NCBI GenBank assembly: GCA_026874595.1
Contig: CM049306.1
Coordinates: 85,588,142 to 85,652,141, forward strand
Direction: 5' to 3'
DNA length: 64,000 bases
Origin: Sipunculus nudus
Taxonomy: Eukaryota > Annelida > Sipuncula > Golfingiida > Sipunculidae
The stretch's first letter is position 1, and every line of letters starts with the position of its first letter. A program made the translations under genes and the position numbers. The notes below the pieces were generated by a model. That model worked only from the letters and a program-made list of their open reading frames with translations, did no database searches and was not told where the DNA came from. Positions 60,301 to 64,000 of the stretch are shown piece after piece.

Positions 60301-60306
60301 TAAAAA

Positions 60307-60969
60307 CATTAATAAAAGCTACAATTTTTGGCCAATTTCTTTCAGCTTTCTATGCTGAAATCCTTATGTGTGCATGATATGAAAATTATATCAACAGTGC
60401 TCACGGGAAACAAACGTGCCATGGTCACAGTTGGGCAAAATTTAAGGTACTAATTTTATATTTATACTAATAACTTATAAAATTTGAAAAATTAAGAACT
60501 AATTTTGGGTATTCAATTGAATCTTGATTAAATAATGTTACATCCCTGACAAAAAAATCTCTAGCTTCAGCAATGCCCTTGTTAAGGGAGTAAATATATT
60601 TCTTGATTTTTTTACAAAGTGTATTATGTTTCGGCCCATAACTTAAAACAATTACGCAATACTGACATCATTCTGGCATGTGCATAGAGATTGAAAAATA
60701 TGTATATTATTTATGATTAAAGTCAGATCAGTGGTTTTGATATTTGGCAGTCTTGAAGTTAACAATGGGTTTTTAATGGAAAAATGAAGTTTTTCATTAA
60801 TATCTCGAAGGTATTAAGTCCTAGTGACCAAATTCTTGGCATGGTAGGGGATTTTGGAGACATCTAACTGTATGCCGAATTTAAGGAACTTAGAGCTGAA
60901 GCTGGGGAGCTGAGCTCTTGCAAACTGCATAACACTAGCTTGATGTAAACAATATGTTTCATGGTGCTT
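60307..60969. repeat. third copy of the 45580-46240 repeat
   Basis: Starts AAAAGCTACAATTTTTGGCC and runs in parallel with 45575-46250 through AACGTGCC, GGCCCATAACTT and CTTGGCATGGTAGGGGATTT. It lacks the family A insertion. Confidence 0.85.
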
Positions 60970-62833
60970 GAGTCACTGTGCTCAGCTGATGTTAACCTTG
61001 AAGGTAAAAATCTAAAATAATATCAAATGGAGATAAAGTGTAAGAGGAAGAGGTAATAAAGGCCATGGTTGGTTTATATGATTGGTTTGTATTGATGAGC
61101 AAGAAATCGTTGCAAATAATATTTTGTGACCTGACCATGTATTCCTAATGTTGAAACTGAAGCATGTGAGCAGTTTGTGAACAAATGATCTGTACAATTA
61201 CCATGATCATTAGTTGGCTTTTCGATTAACTGTTGACTTTTCAGTAGTTTACACATTTGTTCAATCGAATCTTTTTTTTTGTATAATATATATTATTAAA
61301 TATATGTTTTTTTTATGAAATGTATACAGTTGAAATATAACTAATTAACAACATAAAACATGGTAAACAAAGCCTATCTCAAATTCTGCTGATGCAGGAA
61401 AATAATGAACAAATGTTTGTAATAAATCCTCATTTTTTATCACATTAATTTTTTTTAAATTTTAGTTTATATTTCTATACATTTTCAATATAACATATAT
61501 ATCTGAATATAAAAGTTGATTCATAATTCTCAATTGCATCATCATAAATCCAATCTTGTCAGATAAGACCATATCATGCATACAAATGTTTATTTATTTT
61601 TTACCACAAAAATATATCTTTTAAATCTGCAAAACAATAAATATCTAAAAAAATACTTGATTTAGACTTCTCAATTTTTAATTGTGTCTTTATTTATCCA
61701 TAATGTGCTTCATATTTTATCATAATTTAAGCACACTGATGGGTTCCATTATGATTGGTAAAATCATTTAAAAGAAAAATGATTCTTTAAAAATGGTACA
61801 TTACACAACATTGCATCTTCTGGATTACACCTTGAATTACTTTTTCAAGGAAAGTTTTTGCATATCAGAGTGGAAACAGCATTACAATTAAGGAGATACA
61901 GTGAACACTTGGTGGGTTGGGTTTGCATGGGGGGGGGGGGGGGGGGTGATTGGGGTGGTGATATGAGAATAACTGTACACCTGTCACAGCAGGGGATCTC
62001 CCCCAGTGACTGTAACAAATCAGAAATCCTGGCATTACTGACTTCCAGTGACCTGGAGTGGGACCCTGCATCTGTAATCTGTAATCAAAGCAAATGACTA
62101 CAATAGAGCCTCAAGATAAAAATCAATAACTAGCTTAATTTTCAAGCTTTTACTTCCAAATTTCAGATTTAAACAAATAAAATATTTATGTTTACATGGT
62201 GTGAAAATTAAATCAATGGTACTTACAGAAAAAAAACATGCCATGGTCAAAGTTGGGCAAAATTTAAGGTACTGATTTTATTTTTATGCTAATTAATTAA
62301 AAAATTTACAAAATTCAGATCTAATTTTGGGTAAACAATTGAATCTTAATTAAACATAGTTATATACTTGGGAAAATAGACTCTAGTTTCAAAATTTTTC
62401 ATGTTAAGTGAGTAAATATTTTTCCTGATTTTTTACAAAGTCCATTATGTTTGGGCCCATAACTTAAAGAATTTATACTTAACAGACTTAATTTCTGGCA
62501 TGTACATAGGAACTATATAGAAGAATATTTATGGTAAATATGAGGAAAAACAGATGAGTGGTTTTGATATAAGGCAGTCCTGAAGTGTGAAAATAGGATT
62601 TTAATAAAAAATTGAGGTTTTTCCTTAATTTCTCAAAGGAACGAAGTCGCAAAGACCCAGTTTTCGGCTTGGTAGGAGATCTTTGGGACATCTAACATTA
62701 TGCTGAATTTTGGATTCCTAGGTCTTACGGTTTCAAAACGTGCCACATCTACGGACGGACGGACAGACGGACGGACTACGGACAATGGACCACGACTATA
62801 GCTCAGATGACTTACAGTCAGCTGAGCTAAAAA
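60970..62833 (-). mobile_element. family B-related segment, duplicate of 46448-48326
   Basis: Runs in parallel with 46448-48326 from GTCACTGTGCTCAGCTGA to the terminus GCTGAGCTAAAAA, with few differences. The extreme left end (CAAGGGACCTATGG) is absent, so this copy is 5'- or 3'-truncated depending on the element's direction, or arose by recombination. The poly-G tract is longer here (18 versus 11). Confidence 0.8.
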
Positions 62834-64000
62834 CATTCCTGTAGCAACATAATAACATAAATAGGCTGTTACATGAATTTTTGATTGGGTCTATAACATC
62901 ATTATTTGATGGAGAAGTGGCAGGACTTAATATGCCATGTGTTGCAACACGCATTTCCCATATGTCTGTTAAAATTCTTAATTACTCAGACTTTTCGAAA
63001 TCTTGAAAGAATCATGGATTAACTGAAGTGATTTCTCATTTATCTTATCACTTCTTAATATATTGGTTAGGTAATCATTCTTGGCGATGTCAAAGTTAAC
63101 AAAGACAACTAAATTAAAGGTGTATTCTACGATTTGTGATTCGCCGGGTGACTCATATCCATGAGCCGCATTTTATACAATCAGTGGTTGGCTCATGTCA
63201 GCCATGTTATCATCCAGACTGTAAAACAATTCATTCAAAGGGGCTGACAAGTGAACAACTCAAAGAAATTACGAGTTTATCATTTTGAGCATTGAATGAC
63301 CATATCAACCTTAAAACAGGTGCATAATAAACATCTTTGATTGCCTTTGATCTAAAGCCTAACCCTGTCCCTGGTTCTGCAGGAGGTCATGACCCATGAC
63401 AGTTCATGTGTGTAACACCTGCCAAATAGGTTAACATCCTCGGTCCCGGGCCAATGAGAGAATGATATGGCCAAATATCAGGATGACTATTACACTTCAG
63501 CTTAAGCTCAGCAAAATGGAAACTACCAAAGTACTGTCACAATTTGGTTTCAAATTACAAACTTCGAGTTAAATGGAGTGAAAACTGTCTTATGTTTTGT
63601 TTCCAAAGCTTCCTGTTTATATAATGAACAGTGGTGAGAAGCTTACTAGTAAAAGCAGATCATAACTGCAGTACAAACTATTTGTCCTGCCTCGGCCGTT
63701 TGGGTGTCTGTTAGCTGGGGTGATTGTAACTGTTGGGCTGTTGTCCTGAATAGGGGGGTGTCCACCCTGGAGGGGTTCTTAAAAGAGTCAAAACATTTGG
63801 TCATATCGAACACTGTCAGTTACGTGGGATGTCTGCAGACTGGGGTTTCACTATATTTATAAAATGAATAAATGACTGTGGAAAGCCTTAAGCAAAATAA
63901 AACATTGGCCGGAATGTCGAATCACTCACGCACCTATACAGCGCCGACTATGCCATGTCACACAACAAGGGATGCTTTCTAACATATAACTGCCTATAAT
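62834..64000. other. right end of window, no gene seen
   Basis: Looks like lower-copy sequence. No exon with EEP or other recognisable motif was found on either strand. Near 63700-63850 there is a G/T-rich stretch (GGGGGGTGTCCACCCTGGAG) without clear periodicity. Confidence 0.45.

Larger units (their letters stand above)
55259..60306 (-). mobile_element. composite family B region with nested family A element
   Basis: The left end CAAGGGACCTATGGGTCACG then ACGCTCAGCTG at 55259 is repeated at 56271. The right end GCTCAGATGACTTATAGTCA then GCTGAGCTAAAAA closes at 60306. Between them lie a roughly 1-kb direct duplication and a family A element at 57837-59268. Whether this was one transposition unit or several cannot be decided by eye. 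Confidence 0.5.

Overview
This is a window of animal nuclear DNA, most likely from a marine invertebrate and probably a mollusc (inference). It is AT-rich and gene-poor, its coding exons are short and bounded by GT-AG introns, and microsatellites and nested transposons fill most of the space. There is no prokaryotic gene organisation. The mollusc guess rests on the repeat style (repeats with AGGTCA-type direct repeats, GGAC-type tracts and CTAG-ended elements), not on a species-specific match.

Two protein-coding genes can be supported. On the plus strand, two exons (13755-13832 and 17512-17775) encode the conserved part of a caveolin: signature motif, scaffolding region, intramembrane hairpin and C-terminus. 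The N-terminal exon was not found. The intron between them carries a 36-copy, 26-bp minisatellite. On the minus strand, five exons (43279 down to 33049) join in phase into 455 codons of an endonuclease/exonuclease/phosphatase (EEP) superfamily protein. A Cys-rich module and two transmembrane helices are inserted between the PDR motif and the terminal SDH motif. Its first exon(s) were not found.

Layout: 1-5687 is bounded by inverted repeats that begin TACACTG. Inside it a possible five-exon minus-strand transcript can be traced from splice sites. 5688-13754 is mostly anonymous. 13755-17775 is the caveolin gene. 17776-33048 is intergenic with a Penelope-like/GIY-YIG remnant that includes a 192-bp tandem duplication, two miniature inverted-repeat elements and an old Helentron-like element. 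33049-43279 is the EEP gene, whose introns hold a SINE split by a Helentron-like insertion. 43280-62833 is a dense, nested field of Helentron-like elements and segmental duplications. 62834-64000 has no recognised gene.

The main structural result is three families of non-autonomous Helentron/Helitron-like elements (called A, B and C here). They share one design: a CTAG end preceded by a hairpin, a short subterminal inverted repeat, and internal long-period repeats (clear tandem arrays in A and B). Every recognisable copy in the window has the same orientation. Family A arrays carry the palindrome GGTGGCGCCACC. Family B arrays carry AGGTCA direct repeats that resemble nuclear-receptor sites. 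No tRNA gene, rRNA gene or CRISPR array was seen.
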